This document shows positions 5,875 to 6,171 of a stretch of 6,171 bases of DNA, piece after piece. The translations under genes and the position numbers were made by a program. The first letter of the stretch is position 1. Each line of letters starts with the position of its first letter. The DNA comes from Clostridiaceae bacterium. GTDB taxonomy: Bacteria; Bacillota; Clostridia; Saccharofermentanales; DTU023. Location of the stretch: positions 1 through 6,171 of the forward strand of contig JAAYEX010000077.1 in NCBI GenBank assembly GCA_012728535.1, read 5' to 3'. Under the pieces are notes generated by a model that saw only the letters and a program-made list of their open reading frames with translations, was not told the origin of the DNA and did not search any database.

Positions 5875-6171
5875 TTTTGCAAAAGTTTCGGCCCTGTTCA
5901 GGAGACTTTCCTTCTCATTGGCAAGACTATCACAGAGTACTGCATCGTAAAGCTTATTCAGGGCAGAACCGATAGCTTCGCCTTCAAAGCCGAGTTTAAT
6001 CAGATCTTCTCCATCAATATCCAGAGACTTAAGACCGTGCAAATTGGCCAGGTCAAGTTCCCGGTCAATTTTGCTGAGTTTTTCGGAATCCTCCTGAGAC
6101 TGGCCATGCAGGTTTTTCAGCAGCAGGAGATCATCTAAGCTCCGGCCAATAGTAGCCAGTTCCCGGCGGAC
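5872..6171 (-). CDS. cca: CCA tRNA nucleotidyltransferase, C-terminal part (runs off the window)
   Basis: The last 99 codons of an open frame enter from the right edge and stop at TGA (5872-5874); the start lies beyond 6171. The visible part contains LKSLDIDGEDLIKLGF and then EAIGSALNKLYDAVL (fragment residues 47-62 and 65-79). This matches the C-terminal pattern of bacterial CCA-adding enzymes and related poly(A) polymerases: a helix-rich region with I-x-G-x-DL, G and IG-x-x-L-x-x-L. These enzymes add or repair the CCA end of tRNAs in the cytoplasm. The catalytic nucleotidyltransferase domain is N-terminal and is not in the window, so CCA-adding and poly(A) activity cannot be told apart from these residues. 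The gene reads in the same direction as the ABC operon, 125 bases upstream of it, and is probably a separate unit because a promoter lies between. Confidence 0.85.
   Translation of the reverse strand, partial: VRRELATIGRSLDDLLLLKNLHGQSQEDSEKLSKIDRELDLANLHGLKSLDIDGEDLIKLGFEGEAIGSALNKLYDAVLCDSLANEKESLLNRAETFAK

Noticed and set aside
1..6171. Mobile element, CRISPR array, tRNA or phage sequence
   Set aside because: No direct-repeat array with spacers, transposase-like frame, terminal inverted repeats or tRNA cloverleaf was seen on either strand.

Overview
The window looks like a stretch of ordinary chromosome from a low-to-mid GC Gram-positive bacterium, most likely a clostridial Firmicute. The evidence is purine-rich Shine-Dalgarno sites of the AGGAGG type, GTG starts, a lipoprotein solute-binding protein with a Thr-Glu-Pro linker, and protein motifs of the Firmicute type. 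This placement is an inference; there is no 16S rRNA or other marker gene in the window.

Layout. Positions 66-965 (+) encode a ten-helix EamA/DMT-family exporter. It converges tail to tail with, and overlaps by four bases, a four-gene minus-strand operon that fills 962-5746. In transcription order the operon holds permease 1 (COG4603 type, 4661-5746), permease 2 (COG1079 type, 3780-4661), a BMP-family lipoprotein (2581-3723) and a double-domain ATPase (962-2500). Together these make one complete ABC importer of the BMP/nucleoside class (the YufOPQ/NupOPQ and PnrABCDE kind). At the right edge, 5872-6171 (-) is the C-terminal end of a CCA tRNA nucleotidyltransferase gene that runs out of the window. 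It has no complete reading frame here and was found by translating the edge.

How the genes work together. The lipoprotein captures the solute outside the membrane, the two permeases form the channel, and the ATPase, which has two nucleotide-binding domains in one chain, drives import. A good sigma-A-type promoter (TTGATT, 16 bp, TATAAT; 5797-5824) lies 5' of permease 1, with a perfect 10-bp palindrome inside its spacer. The two permease genes overlap by one base (TGATG). The lipoprotein gene is set apart by a dyad on its 5' side and a perfect 13-bp hairpin on its 3' side, which would suit separate dosing of the binding protein within one mRNA.

Nothing in the window is a clearly new biological system. 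The points most worth a second look are the intercistronic hairpins around the lipoprotein gene, the substitution of residues that normally mark a purine-nucleoside binder, the in-frame 15-bp tandem repeat in its linker, the permease-first/ATPase-last gene order, and two start codons (lipoprotein and permease 1) where the longest reading frame is probably not the true one.
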